This document shows positions 35,974 to 48,092 of a stretch of 64,000 nt of DNA, one piece after another; within the stretch, counting starts at the first letter, position 1; every line of letters starts with the position of its first letter. The position numbers and the translations under genes are program-made. The stretch comes from Dysidea avara (taxonomy: Eukaryota; Porifera; Demospongiae; Dictyoceratida; Dysideidae), in assembly GCF_963678975.1 (NCBI RefSeq), contig NC_089276.1, forward strand, positions 17,737,272-17,801,271. Reading direction: 5' to 3'. The notes beneath the pieces are model-generated. The model was not told where the DNA came from and searched no databases. It saw nothing but the letters and a program-made list of their open reading frames with translations.

Positions 35974-37077
35974 CGGCCACCAGTAGCTGTGCCAGTACAT
36001 CGTTGGTGTGGTAATGGCACAGTGATGTGTACACAGTATATGTATACAAAACATATATACAGGAGAGAACTATACATTATTGCAGTATTGTATGCAGCAA
36101 TACATTATAGGCAACATCAACACATAAAAATTATTAACCAATATACAGCACAGTATATCAACATCAACTAGAGCTAAATAAGATTTATTAGTGGTGTAGC
36201 AATGCAGGGGCGGATCTAGGGGGTGAGTTTTGGGGGCTGAAACCCCCCCTTCACTTTTAGGCTTTGCTTGTCAATATGCTGAGTATTATAATGAAATTTT
36301 GTCTTAGCATAATTATATGATGACTAATAATAGTGAATTTATGCTAAAGGTTATGTAACAAGAACCCGGATCAGCATTGGAGGTGTACAAGACCGAGATA
36401 CTCTAATAGAGCAGTCACCTAACTACTCTAATAGAACATTCAGTGTAAGCATAAGTTGGTTCTGTTATGGAATTTTCCTGCACCTATACATACAATGAAG
36501 TGCATTGGTCTGTTTAAAAGGCTTGTTCATTTACTTGTGTAGTTATTACCGGTACCAATACGCTTAATTCAGGTACACAATTTCCATTGAAAATGCTCTC
36601 AGATTCAATCTCAAATTTCAAAATTTTCCAGTTTCAACATTATCTTGCACGCAATTGTGAGAGGGTGCATCATGTACTTGGTTGTCTGAACCTACCCAAA
36701 CCTTTTCATTAGCAAATGCTGCAGAGAGCCATGCATATCTAAAGGCAGTATATAAAATATCTACAGGCAGAAATATGCATTTTATGTGGAAATGACTCCA
36801 AATTGCAGTATTTAGCATCTTTTTTTTTAAATTTCCTGGGGGGGGGCATCCCCCCAGACCCCCTAGTTCCAGCATGCTTCACATGCTGGGAGGTGTGCTT
36901 TGCACACCTCCACCCAAGCGATTAGTACCTTGAGTTACCCCCCCCTCTTATAAATCCTAGATCTGCCCCTGCAATGGCACAGTGATGGGTGACACAATGA
37001 TATGCATACACAACTTGCAGGAGATAGCTACACAATATTGTAGGAGTATGCAAGCCAGAATAACTACTTCAAATCAG
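35974..37077. repeat. Duplicated host repeat R, copy 1 (interrupted)
   Basis: 35974-36204 matches 43547-43757, and 36972-37077 matches 50430-50520, so the two pieces are one sequence split by the element at 36205-36971. It stops at 37077, where a LINE begins. Nature of R is unknown. Confidence 0.7.
36205..36971. mobile_element. CAGGGG-type TIR element with 5-bp TSD and in-window empty site
   Basis: Ends CAGGGGCGGATCTAGG and (reverse complement) CAGGGGCAGATCTAGG. CAATG flanks it at 36200-36204 and 36972-36976. The paralogous empty site at about 50420-50440 has a single CAATG. Carries CCGAGATACTCTAATAGAGC and a second motif copy at 36390-36443. No transposase. Confidence 0.92.
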
Positions 37078-39288
37078 CCTTTACCAAAGAAAACCTGACG
37101 CATATTCCTCCCATGGTCAACTCTGGAAGTTCATTACCATGTATTCCTAATATGTGACCTGATCTTGGAAAACCTACCTTTTTGGCACATGGGTCAATTT
37201 TCTGTTTTATACCTTAAATGAGGTACTAGGTACTCATCTATCTTGTGTTAAAATTTCAGCTTAATATCTTTAAGCATTCCTGAGATATCTGTCCTGTACA
37301 TTACAAACTAAGTTCTGTGGGTGATTAAGGGTGACAAATGGTGACAAATCACTTTGTTTACTAATAATTCCTTTCTTACCATCTAAAATACTTTAAGACA
37401 TTTCTGATAGTTTAATGAAGCATTCTTGGTACTTTTCTGCAATTAAATGCCATGTATCATTGTCTAAGACTAAGTTTTAGCCATTCCAGCACCTGAACAA
37501 ATCACCTAATTTGTAAGTTACTTGTTGTCCCACGCATGTGAAATTACTACATGGTCTGATATAATCATCCATATCGCCTAGGAAAAAGAAGCTATGGGTG
37601 TGAAACGTCACAGCAAGAAGGTTTAATAGTTGCTTTATCTAAATGTGCAAAAAATTATTAAAAAATATTGTTGAAATTTTCATTTGAGTTTTCCTAAAAA
37701 GTTAGCTTGTGCCCAAAAGGTAGGTTTTCCAAGATCCGGTCACATATTACATTTACAGTTTCTGGTATACAACATCTGCTGTCTACACTTGATACCAACA
37801 AAGCCAGTGGCCCGGACCATATATCTCCATATATATATTAAAGCTGCAGAAGAAATATCACCAGTTTCACAAATCCTTTATTCTCAATCTCTTGACTCTG
37901 GATTTCTACCAACTGATTGGTTAGCTGCCAATGTATGTCCAATCCACAAAAAAGGAAGTTGCACAGCACCTTCAAATTACTGGCCTATTTCTCTAACCTC
38001 TGTCTGTTCTAAAGTAATGGAACACATAATATATCACACCATCATAGAACATCTCAACATCTTAATTATTAATCAACTTGGTTTTAGATCCCAACATTCT
38101 TGTGTAACACAGTTAATTGACTTGGTGGAGGACCTGTCCTTTGCTCTGGACCATCAGAGGCAAGTTGATGTTGATGTTATCCTGCTAGACTTTCCAAGGC
38201 ATTTGACAGTGTCCCTCACCAAAGACTTCTCAAGAAACTTAAACACTATGGAATAAGCAACAACATCTATAATTCATAGAAACATGGCTTACTAGAAGAT
38301 CTCAATGTGTAGTCCTGAATGGTATTTCCTCACATCCAGTTCCAGTTCAATCTGGTGTACCACAGGGAACTGTAATTGGTACTTTAATGTTTCTTCTGTA
38401 CATTAATGATATCTCCAAGAATATTCACTCGCAATTACGTCTTTTTGCTGATGACTGTCTTCTCTATAGAGTAATAAATACTGAACAGGATACCCTTCAA
38501 CTACAACAGGACCTTGATCTATTATCCAATTGGGCAGAAACATGGCAACTGAAATTCAACATAAACAAATGTAACTATAATGCGATTTACTAGGCCTACA
38601 TCACCACTTACATTTAATTATCAACTCAACAATCAAGTCTTAACCACTGCAGATCAACATATTTATCTTGGTGTACTACTGGACAAGAAATTATCATGGT
38701 CACCACATATATCTCACACTGCAAGTAAAGCCACACGAACTCTAAACTTCTAAAACGTAATTAATTTAAGCACCTGCTCTACAGATGTAAAAGCTGCAGC
38801 TTACCTTTCAATGGTCCGTCCCTCAATGGAATATACAGCAGCAGTCTGGGATCCCCACCATACTGGAGATATAAACAAACCTTGGAGGAGGAACCACAGA
38901 GACAGTATAACCGGCATGCTAATGACGTTGAAATGGCCATCGCTTGAGAATCGTAGAAGACATTCACGTTTAATTCTGCTATTTCAGTTCGTAAACAAGT
39001 TGATACATATTCCTACACAGTATTTGCCAGTGCCATCCCCCTTAACAACTACCAGGGCTAACCACGATCAAAAGTTTATGCAACAGTATGCCAGAACGGA
39101 CCGATATCTTTATTCATTTCTGCCAAGGACAATCCCTGACTGGAATAACTTGAATATTCAGAATTTAAGTAATTGTAATCTAGATTTTTTAAGGATTATT
39201 TATCTAGTTAATCACATACATGACCTTTTTTTGTACATTAGCGTTATACCCTTGATGGGTTTTGCTAATCAATAAATAAATAAATAAA
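37078..39288 (+). pseudogene. APE-type LINE reverse transcriptase, frameshifted and interrupted
   Basis: RT landmarks in order: NYFKSAFTKENL at 37078-37125, NKASGPDHIS near 37800, NYWPISLTSVCSKVMEH, LGFRSQHSC, a VILLDF stretch (expected SKAFD lost to a frameshift near 38195), SGVPQGTVIGTLMFLLYIND around 38350-38410, FADDCLLY (catalytic) near 38440, then VRPSMEYTAAVWDP and FLPRTIPDWNNL up to about 39275, with an (AATA)n tail. Several frameshifts and a loss of the QRRAARW motif show it is dead. A TATGTGACC element splits the 5' part at 37150-37747. The CR1/L2 group is likely. Confidence 0.85.
37150..37747. mobile_element. TATGTGACC-family TIR element inside the LINE RT
   Basis: ATATGTGACCTGATC...GGAAAACC at the left and its complement at the right. 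Removing it rejoins the RT frame between SSLPCIP and TFTVSG. The terminal ATAT is shared by element and flank, so the TSD (TA or ATAT) cannot be fixed. Confidence 0.82.
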
Positions 39289-39293
39289 TCCAA

Positions 39294-39757
39294 CAACGTT
39301 GAAACCGGGACACTACTGCTGACCCGGATGACCCACTGACCCGTATTTGACCCGGATGTGACCCGGATTAATAGGCGTGCGATAAGAGCTATGTTTTGGC
39401 TAGTCTCGAGCGAACGAGACTACGTTTTGAGCGTTCGATTCGTGTTGAGTAAATATTGCAACTTCAGCCTAGCTGTAGGTTGAAGACCAAAAAAAAAAAA
39501 GTCATCACCTACTGACAATAGCTACCCCTCACATAGATACCCTCAGTTTCGTGCTACATACTGCACTTACTAATAAATGGGCGTGCCTGAGCGTATGTTG
39601 GTAACGCGATAAATGGGCGTAGCTCACGAAAGAGCTACGCGATAGCGTTTGTAAGTTTCCACGTCGTCAAACGAACAATTTCGTTTCTCACGTGATCCAA
39701 TCCGGGTGAGACCCGGAGAAAATGTGACCCGGTTGACCCGACCCGGTTTCAACGCTG
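39294..39757. mobile_element. hAT-type MITE (464 bp)
   Basis: Ends CAACGTTGAAACCGGG and (reverse complement) CAGCGTTGAAACCGGG; subterminal GACCCGG repeats. Flanks AAATCCAA (39286-39293) and ATATCCAA (39758-39765) match at 7 of 8 positions. Confidence 0.8.
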
Positions 39758-39758
39758 A

Positions 39759-40491
39759 TATCCAACATTTGGAAAAGGTACAACGCAGAGCTACAAGATG
39801 GGCACTCAATGATTATGGACGTTATAATTCAGTTACATCTATGTTGAAATTAGGTTAGGTAATCCTAAGGCTGCAGCACATGTTGCTGCAGACCTTCAGT
39901 GCTGGTCACTGTAAAGCATTAATACAATAAATACTTTAGGATTAAGGAAGAAAATCCATCCCTCCTGGAGGAGACTGAGTGTGGCCCCGACTATACATTG
40001 GGTGACCTGCAGTTCGATTCCTGGGGTTGGAGGGATTTTTTCCTTACTTTGGCCCCTTTTCTGTTACACCTTTTCAGCTATAAGTCACTAAGTCTAAGTC
40101 CTTGAAATTAGGTTAGGTAATCCTAAGGCTGCAGCACATGTTGCTGCAGACCTTCAGTGCTGGTCACTGTAAAGCATTAATACAATACAATAATACAATG
40201 TTGGAACATTTAGGATGGGACACTCAAAAGACGCATGATTACAAGACTACAAACACTATTTAAAATATTACACAATGACTATGCACTTGAAATTCCACAT
40301 CACTATCTCCACCAAACACGAACACCAGACAGTATCACTCCCAACACTTCATTATTCCAAATTCATCTACTGTAACGTATCAACAGAGCTTCTACTCAAA
40401 AACAATTAATGAATGGAACAACTTACCCACTGCAATAATTGATTATGATGATTTGAACTTATTTACTAATAACTTACAAACATTACTATAG
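39759..40491 (+). pseudogene. LINE RT C-terminal fragment split by a SINE
   Basis: Begins IQHLEKVQRRATRW (39759-39800), is interrupted at SML by 39850-40197, and resumes LEHLGWDT through NEWNNLPTAIID to a stop at about 40491. RT catalytic motifs are absent. Confidence 0.8.
39850..40197 (+). mobile_element. tRNA-type SINE with terminal ~85-bp direct repeats
   Basis: Flanked by ATGTTGAAA (39841-39849) and ATGTTGGAA (40198-40206). The centre has a B-box GTTCGATTCC near 40012, with a GAGACTGAGTGTGGC A-box-like stretch upstream. Both ends carry the same block, GTTAGGTAATCCTAAGG to AAAGCATTAATACAAT, and the tail is AATACAAT repeats. A relative of the end block is at about 9232-9280. Confidence 0.65.
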
Positions 40492-40517
40492 ACTCTTAAA
40501 TCATTGTAGCTAGCTAA

Positions 40518-40877
40518 GGCCACTCCAAATAAATTCTCTGTTTCCCGTCCTGGACTCAAGCATATTTGTATGCGGGAGGGCGGTCCATTTCCATTATTTC
40601 ATTATAAGATTGACAGCTTTTCAAGCCATTAATTGCCTGGCACAACCATAAAAAGCTGCATAAAAGCATACTTAACCTTTTCAAGTTACAAAACTAGTGT
40701 AAACGTGAAGTTTGTGCCAACTCGAAGACACTGTTTCAAGATGGCTTTTACTGAGCCTCTCAGTATGCAAGAATAACCGGAAAATAATGGAAGAATACGG
40801 AATAATGGAATATTTAGAGCTGACAGTATCTAGGTGCGGGCGGTGGACGGGAAACAGAGAATTTATTTGGAGTGGTC
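40518..40877. mobile_element. PIF/Harbinger-like MITE (360 bp)
   Basis: Nearly perfect ~34-bp TIR starting GGCCACTCCAAATAAATTCT, with TAA at 40515-40517 and 40878-40880. Confidence 0.9.
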
Positions 40878-41177
40878 TAATACTAGTAAATTTTTGTAAA
40901 TTCTTTTTTTCCTGGGAACATCAGCAGAGCTGCCTGCCCAGTAATAGTAAATAAATAAATAAGCCACATGAATCAGATAAAGGAAGACAGCCAAGCCAGC
41001 CAGAGCCTAGTAGCTAAGCCAGGTGACAGCAAAAAAGATCAAGCATGTATTGAACTGATTGCCTGACACCAGCACAAAGGAAGTTCGCCATGCCAGCTGC
41101 ACAAGACAAGATTGTTTACTTGTATTTTATATGTAACTGTATTGTAAAGAGTGTGGCATTTGTTTTAATGCTTTCTT

Positions 41178-41916
41178 GTGTGCCTAATTCCGGACAGTTC
41201 CTAACTCCGGACACTTCCAATGTTTGGCGTCATATCTCCAAAACTATCTACAGCATTTACTTGAACGTTTAGGTGATTAATGCTTCATATACAATGATGC
41301 TGTGATCCTAAAATCAGCTTAAACATCGTGCTGATTATTTATTGCCGTGTGTGGCAAAATTATCAAAAATTATTCGATAATCGCTGCTTATCCCCAAACT
41401 CAAAGAGCTATCTGGCTGATTTTAATACAGTGCAGAGGGACAACTATAACTTACCGCTGTACCAAGTTTCGTTTGCAAACAATCAGCCAAACACTTGCTA
41501 TGGACGATTTTGTAAGAGCCAGTCTCATTGAAGCTGCATAAATATTTTCGTAAATACACCTATAAATTTGAAATACCCATAAATCAGCAACGAAAGGTAC
41601 TATGACTCTTAAAATCGAGTATGAGGTGGGAAATAGATGCAAGTTTAACGTGGTGGTGTTTAAAATTCAAAATCAACTTCGTAAGTGTTGTATCAGGCAT
41701 GATAAAAAGCATCCGGAGTTAGGAGCATGCGCGAAATTTACACATAGTTGAATGTTGGAGCGCACAGCTCCTCGACGGATGGAGATATTTTGATGAAACT
41801 TGCAGGACTGATGCACCATAGGATAGGCTTTATAACCATATTTTAAGGATTAAGTGATTCGCTTGCATGGCGGAGATAGAGCACCCAAAGCAAAAACTGT
41901 CCGGAGTTAGGCGCAC
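41178..41916. mobile_element. TIR element (739 bp), GTGTGCCTAATTCCGGACAG ends
   Basis: 22-bp TIR; the right end (reverse complement) reads GTGCGCCTAACTCCGGACAG. The related R copy at about 50715-50735 lacks it. TSD not resolved, no transposase. Confidence 0.8.
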
Positions 41917-41944
41917 TTACCTTATTGTTTAATTACATACACTG

Positions 41945-43067
41945 TATGTGACCAGATTTGCAAAAAAGTACATTTACCAGTGTTTATTCTAGGATTTCTT
42001 GTTTGGGGGGAATCAGGAATTTGGGGGGTGACCAGGAGAAAGCCTACATATAGTTGTCCAAGTTTACAATTACGTAAAAAGTTGAAATAGTAAACTGGTT
42101 AGTCATTTAAGACTGTACGGGGTGTTGATTTTGATTTTAGTGTGATTGGGTGCAGTCCTACTGTTGGTAGAGCTTGATGCATGAGTGTAGTAGTGATGAC
42201 ATAATGATGTAATATTTTTAGGACAACCATGTACACTTCATGTACGCAATTATTCTATTAGTAGTGCACTACATTTGTTGAATCTGTTGAATAAAAGAAT
42301 TGTGTGAGATTATCTATTGACCATTATTGTATGATACCACCAAGTTAAAAGATCTGCATGGGTGGATGTCTTCCAAGAAATTTAATTAAGTTATATTTGA
42401 AATGAATATTAGGTTATGGAAACTTTTTAAAATCAGATTAAATCAATGGGTATATTTGCTGGCTATGCATGCCAGGGGACACACATTTTGACAGTTAAGC
42501 ATGCTATTTAGAAAAAAAACCCAAGAAACTTGGGCTCTCAGGTGTTGAATAGCCATCATGTCTGTAGGAACTTTTGTTGGTTACTAGGAGATTTTTTAGA
42601 AATTAAATGATCTGATACTAAATCTGAGAGCATTTTAAGGTTGCATTCGCAATTTTTAACCTGGGAAAATTTTACATATTAAAACACTCTGAGATTGAAT
42701 CTGAGGGGATTTAGATAAATTTTGGGTGTCATTTAAAAAACAAGCTCAACCTTAAGTGTCACTCACAATTTTAGGGGGTGAGTCTGAGATTTTAGGGGGG
42801 AAGTTCCCCCCTAACAGACCTGGAATAAACACTGCCTTTTCCACACATTTTACATACCAGCAAATAAAATGATGTAACACTTGCCTCCTTATATACTGAT
42901 TAACATATCTTAATATCAAACTGTAGCCAGATACTTTAGCTGCATTCATGGAAAATTTGATTGAATTATATCCAATGATAAAGTTACAAAGCTTGAAAGT
43001 TTAAAAAATGGGTCAAATTTTGTGTGTGAAAAAGGTACTGTACCTTTTTGCAAATCCGGTCACATAT
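41945..43067. mobile_element. TATGTGACC-family TIR element (1.1 kb)
   Basis: Left TATGTGACCAGATTTGCAAA, right complement with GGTACCTTTTTGC-type inner match. Absent from the R copy at about 50745. The interior has GGGGG-rich stretches at 42000-42060 and 42775-42810, which may be further elements. Confidence 0.8.
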
Positions 43068-43833
43068 TCAGTTTATGTGAATGAATCCACGGCAGCTGGC
43101 ATGGAGACTTGAGGCATTACAAACATAAAAACTTACTTGTAATCTTCTTGTTTACATGTAAAATGGCCTCTGGCTCTCCTGCAGTCACTCCACGGACATT
43201 CGCTAATCTCCTTCGCACAATCTGTAAATAAGCAAGGGTGTGGTACTGGGCGTTATATAGAATTACACGTATGGTCAAGTCATCAGCACGAACACGCACA
43301 ACGATTATACGCTTGTGCCTTCATTCATAGGCGAATCTATCCCTGGTTAGTTCATGTCTCTACACCTCGTAGTTTTCGAGAACATAATTTATTTATTTAC
43401 TTATCTAGGACCGCGTCACATACAACCAAGTACATACACCAACGTGACAGCCCCCTGGTAAGGCTATTAGGTGGTGAAGGCACGATCCCCAAATCAACTC
43501 AATATGTCACAGTAGTGACAGATAAAACACAATAGTGACATCGTAACTAAAGGCCACCAGTAGCTAAGTGCCAGTACATCATTGGTGTGGTAATGGCACA
43601 GTGATGTGTACACAGTATATGCAATTATGTATACAAAACATACAGGAGAGAACTATACATTATTGCAGTATTGTATGCAGCAATACATTATAGGCAACAT
43701 CAACAGATAAAAATTATTAGCCAATATACAGTAAAGTATCAACATCAACTAGAGCTAAATATTTATTTATTTATTTATTTGTAATGTACAGGACTCAGAA
43801 TTGAGTATATGGTACATGTAAACATGCAAGTAA

Positions 43834-44614
43834 TTAGTTAAATAAGTAATTTTCTAAAAGTGTTTTGAATTTGTCCAAGTCTGGTGATGTAACAATATGT
43901 TCTGGGAGGGTGTTCCAAAGTCGGATGGTAGAGGGAAAGAAGGAGTGTAGGTACATGTTAGTTCTGGCTGCCAGATGTATGAATCTCACACTGTGACCAC
44001 GGGTGGTTGTAGATGATTGAATAAGATGGTCATGTGGTACTGATATAAGATTATCGATAATTTTATAAAACATATGTAACTTGGCTTGATTTCTTCTGAG
44101 CTCTAAAGTTGGCCAGTTCAGATGGTTTAGCATTAATGTTACACTAGCTGTTCGGTTGAAGTTGTTATGCACAAACCTCGCTGAGCGACGTTGGACCATT
44201 TCAATTCTATTTGTATCTCCAACTAGATGTGGAGACCAGACAGTTGAAGCATACTCAAGTGTAGGGAGGATGTAAGTAGTGTAGCTAGCTGACTTGACAG
44301 ATGGTGGGCACTGATTTAAGTTTCTTTGCAAGAAGGCTCTAGTTGAATTGGCTTTGTTGGTTATCTTGTTAATGTGTTCAGACCATGAGAGATTGTTGGT
44401 AATAGTAACACCGAGGTATTTTGCACTGTTGCTTTGTTCAATAACTGAGTCACAGATTGAATATCTTGATGGTAGCGAATGTGTCTTATGGCTGATAGTT
44501 AAATGTATACATTTGGAAGGATTAAAACTCATTAGCCATTTCTTTGCCCATTCAGATAAGATGTCCAAGTCTCTTTGTAACATTGCTATGTCTTCAGGTG
44601 TGTGAATAATTCTA
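43834..44614 (-). pseudogene. LINE RT, part after the YADD box
   Basis: Continues exactly where 48093 stops: RIIHTPEDIAMLQRDLD, then FNPSKC, KYLGVTI, the thumb, YASTVWSPHL, RIEMVQRRSARFV, LELRRNQAKL, and FFPSTIRLWNTLPEHI, with the stop just above 43834. Uninterrupted for about 260 codons, so the LINE is young or was recently active. Confidence 0.9.
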
Positions 44615-44940
44615 TCTAATCCAAAACAGCCAAGCTGTAAAAAAAGAGTGCGGCCCTGAGAAAGGCTATGGTGAAAAAAGATGTGAAATCCAAGGTGGCG
44701 GCCAAGAAATGGCTGTGATGGTAGATTAATGGTAAAAATTTTAATAACGACAATTCAGGTGAATTTTGTGCCAAGACCAAGCGGCACCAAATTCACCTGA
44801 ATTGTTGTTATTAAAATTTTTACCATTAACCTACCATCACAGCCATTTCTTGGCCGCCACCTTGGATTTCACATCTTTTTTCACCATAGCCTTTCTCAGG
44901 GCCGCACTCTTTTTTTACAGCTTGGCTGTTTTGGATTAGA
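44615..44940. repeat. 326-bp palindrome at the Helitron-like 5' end
   Basis: Same design as 12892-13219; arms begin and end with the element's own 5' terminus. Confidence 0.92.
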
Positions 44941-45069
44941 TTTCACTTCTTTTTGTATTTGTATACCCCAAAGCCGGCCATAAAGCCGGCCTATGGCTGG
45001 CTTTAGGGCTTTTTAACCTGTAATTTTTTCTTTACTACAGGAAGAAGAAAAGATGAAGCAGGGTGATTT

Positions 45070-47230
45070 CTTTGTAGCTAACCTCTCTGCAAGGTGATCC
45101 TTCTGGCTGATCTCTCTACCGGATGACTTGTTTGTAGCTGAACTCTCTACAGGGTGATTTGTTTGTAGCTGAAATCTCTACAATGTAACTTCTTCTAGCT
45201 GATCTTTCTACAAGGTGATTTGTTTGTAGCTGAATTCTCTACAGGACAATTTGTTTGCAGCTGAACTCTCTACATGGTAGTTTCTTTGTAGCTGAGCTCT
45301 CTACAATGTGACTTCTTCTAGCTGAACTCTCTACAGGGTGACTTGTTTCTAGCTGATCTCTCTACAGGGTGACTTGTTTCTAGCTGAACTCTCTACAGGG
45401 TGATTTGTTTGTAGCTGAACTCTCTACAAGGTAACTTCTTCTAGCTGATCTTTCTACAGGGTGATTTGTTTGTCTCTACAGGGCAATTTGTTTGCAGCTG
45501 AACTCTGTACATGGTAGTTTCTTTGTAGCTGAACTCTCTACAATGTAACTTCTTCTAGCTGAACTCTCTACGGGTGACTTGTTTCTAGCTGATCTCTCTA
45601 CAGGGTGACTTGTTTTTAGCTGAACTCTCTACAGGGTGATTTGTTTGTAGCTGAACTCTCTACAAGGTAACTTCTTCTAGCTGATCTTTCTACAGGGTGA
45701 TTTGTTTGTCTCTACAGGGAAATTTGTTTGCAGCTGAACTCTCTACATGGTAGTTTCTTTGTAGCTGAACTCTCTACAATGTAACTTCTTCTAGCTGAAC
45801 TCTCTACAGGGTGACTTGTTTGTAGCTGAACCCTCTACAGGGTGATTTGTTTGTAGCTGAACTCTCTACAAGGTAACTTCTTCTAGCTGATCTTTCTACA
45901 AGGTGATTTGTCTGTAGCTGAATTCTCTACAGGGCAATTTGTTTGCTGCTGAACTCTATACATGGTAGTTTCTTTGTAGCTGAACTCTCTACAATGTAAC
46001 TTCTTCTAGCTGAACTCTCTACAGGGTGACTTGTTTCTAGCTGAACTCTCTACAGGGTGATTTGTTTGTAGCTGAACTCTCTACAAGGTAACTTCTTCTG
46101 GCTGAACTTTCTACAGGGTGATTTGTTTGTAGCTGAATTGTCTACAGGGCAATTTGTTTGCAGTTGAACTCTGTACATGGTAGTTTCTTTGCAGCTGAAC
46201 TCTCTATAATGTAACTTCTTCTAGCTGAACTCTCTACAGGATGACTTGTTTCTAGCTGATCTCTCTACAATGTAACTTCTTCTAGCTGAACTCTCTACAG
46301 GGTGACTTGTTTCTAGCTGAACTCTCTACAGGGTGATTTGTTTGTAGCTGAACTCTCTGCAAGGTAACTTCTTCTAGCTGATCTTTCTACAAGGTGATTT
46401 GTCTGTAGCTGAATTCTCTACAGGGAAATTTGTTTGCTGCTGAACTCTGTACATGGTAGTTTCTTTGTAGCTGAACTTTCTACAATTTAACTTCTTCTAG
46501 CTGAACTCTCTACAGGATGACTTGTTTGTAGCTGAACTCTCTACAGGGTGATTTATTTGTAGCTGAACTCTCTACAAGGTAACTTCTTCTAGCTGATCTT
46601 TCTACAGGGTGATTTGTTTGTAGCTGAATTCTCTACAGGGCAATTTGTTTGCAGTTGAACTCTGTACATGGTAGTTTCTTTGTAGCTGAACTCTCTACAA
46701 TGTAACTTCTTCTAGCTGAACTCTCTACAGGGTGACTTGTTTCTAGCTGATCTCTCTACAATGTAACTTCTTCTAGCTGAACTCTCTACAGGGTGACTTG
46801 TTTGTAGCTGAACCCTCTACAGGGTGATTTGTTTGCAGCTGAACTCTCTACATGGTAGTTTCTTTGTAACCGAACTCTCTACAATGTAACTTCTTCTAGA
46901 TGAACTCTCTACAGGATGACTTGTTTCTAGCTGATCTCTGTACAGGGTGACTTGTTCCTGGCTGAACTCTCTACAGGTGATTTGTTTGCAGCTGAACTCT
47001 CTTACATGGTGGTTTCTTTGTAGCTGAACTCTCTACAAAGTTACTTCTTCTAGCTGATCTATCTACAGGATGACTTGTTTCTAACTGAACTCTCTACAGT
47101 GTGATTTATTTGAGCTGAACTCTCTACATGATGGCTTCTTTGTAGCTGAACTCTCTATTAGGTACCTTCTTCTAGTTGATCTGACTACAGGGTGACTTGT
47201 TTGTAGCTAAATTCCCTACAGAATAACTTG
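45070..47230. repeat. Minisatellite, 30-31-bp unit, about 70 copies
   Basis: Units such as TTTGTAGCTGAACTCTCTAC and CTTCTTCTAGCTGAACTCTC: the complement of the array at 10214-12715, with the same alternating subunit types. Confidence 0.93.
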
Positions 47231-48092
47231 CAATGTAATATAACTGAGTAAATTATACATGCAGCTGAATGCTTTATTAGGGTGACTGTTCTATTAGAGT
47301 ATCTCGATCTCGCATTTGCTGCACGTAGTTACCTTTCGAATCATAACTCAGTGATTTGTAATCCGATTCTTCTGTACTACTGCAAGAACTTTCTATGATG
47401 ATTATTCCAGCTACATACTGATTTTCAGCTCGTTGCTCTAAGCGGTTTGCCTGGTAGACACGAAAACTAATAGTTTTTTTATTCATAAAAACTGATCGCG
47501 TAATTTTGACACAGGTTGGGTTTTGTGTCATATCTCCATGGTATTTATCCCGATTCCTTTCAAACCACAAAAAGGCACTCCTACGATGGTTGCTCCATCT
47601 ACATATCAATTTTCAACTGATTCTTCCAAGGCGTTTACCCTGTAGGCGTGACAGACCTTCGACCTTATTTTACGCAAATAATCGGTCATAACTCCGTGAA
47701 TGTTCATCGGATTCCTACCAAAGTTGGTACGGAGATCCGCCTTAATGAGCCCTTTAAGTGTGCCAAATTTTAGCCCAATCCGAGCACGCATTCGTGTTTT
47801 ATGGCGAATTTTGCGAAGTGTGCGAAATGAAGATGAAGAAGAAAAAAACGAAGAAATTAAAACGAAATTTTGTTCGCTCGTATCTCGGAAATGGCTTGAG
47901 CGATTTTCTTCAAATTTGGTATGTAGACTCCCCTAACTGGGTGGCACGTCTCTAGCAAATTTGGTTCCAATCGGATAAGGAATCACAGAGCTACATAGGT
48001 GTGAAAATTGCGTTTTCTTTCTTCCTGTTAATATACTCACGGTGTGGCGCGCCGGCTTCTTGGGCCGCACGACACACTATCGTGTGTCTTGA

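Larger units (their letters stand above)
40955..43384. repeat. Duplicated host repeat R, copy 2 (two insertions)
   Basis: 40955-41177, 41917-41944 and 43068-43384 together align to 50515-51395. Insertions at 41178-41916 and 41945-43067 account for the extra length. On the minus strand 43121-43222 has TTTACAG before and GTAAGT after an open stretch (IVRRRLANVRGVTAGEPEA), like a decayed exon; the other copy also carries it. Confidence 0.7.
44615..48092 (+). mobile_element. Helitron-like non-autonomous element, copy B (3.48 kb)
   Basis: Starts TCTAATCCAAAACAGCC after host A 44614 and ends GACACAC-TATC-GTGTGTC-TTGA (48071-48092) before host T 48093. Deleting it joins the LINE RT frame ...DDTLVY|RIIHTP... 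with no duplicated or missing base. This is direct evidence of insertion between A and T without TSD, the Helitron hallmark. Contains the palindrome 44615-44940, the minisatellite 45070-47230, the shared motif at 47272-47314 and a conserved 3' region. No Rep/helicase gene. Confidence 0.78.

Noticed and set aside
43117..43299. 60-codon minus-strand gene
   Set aside because: The apparent start is GTG and a splice acceptor lies inside; better described as an exon-like piece of repeat R.
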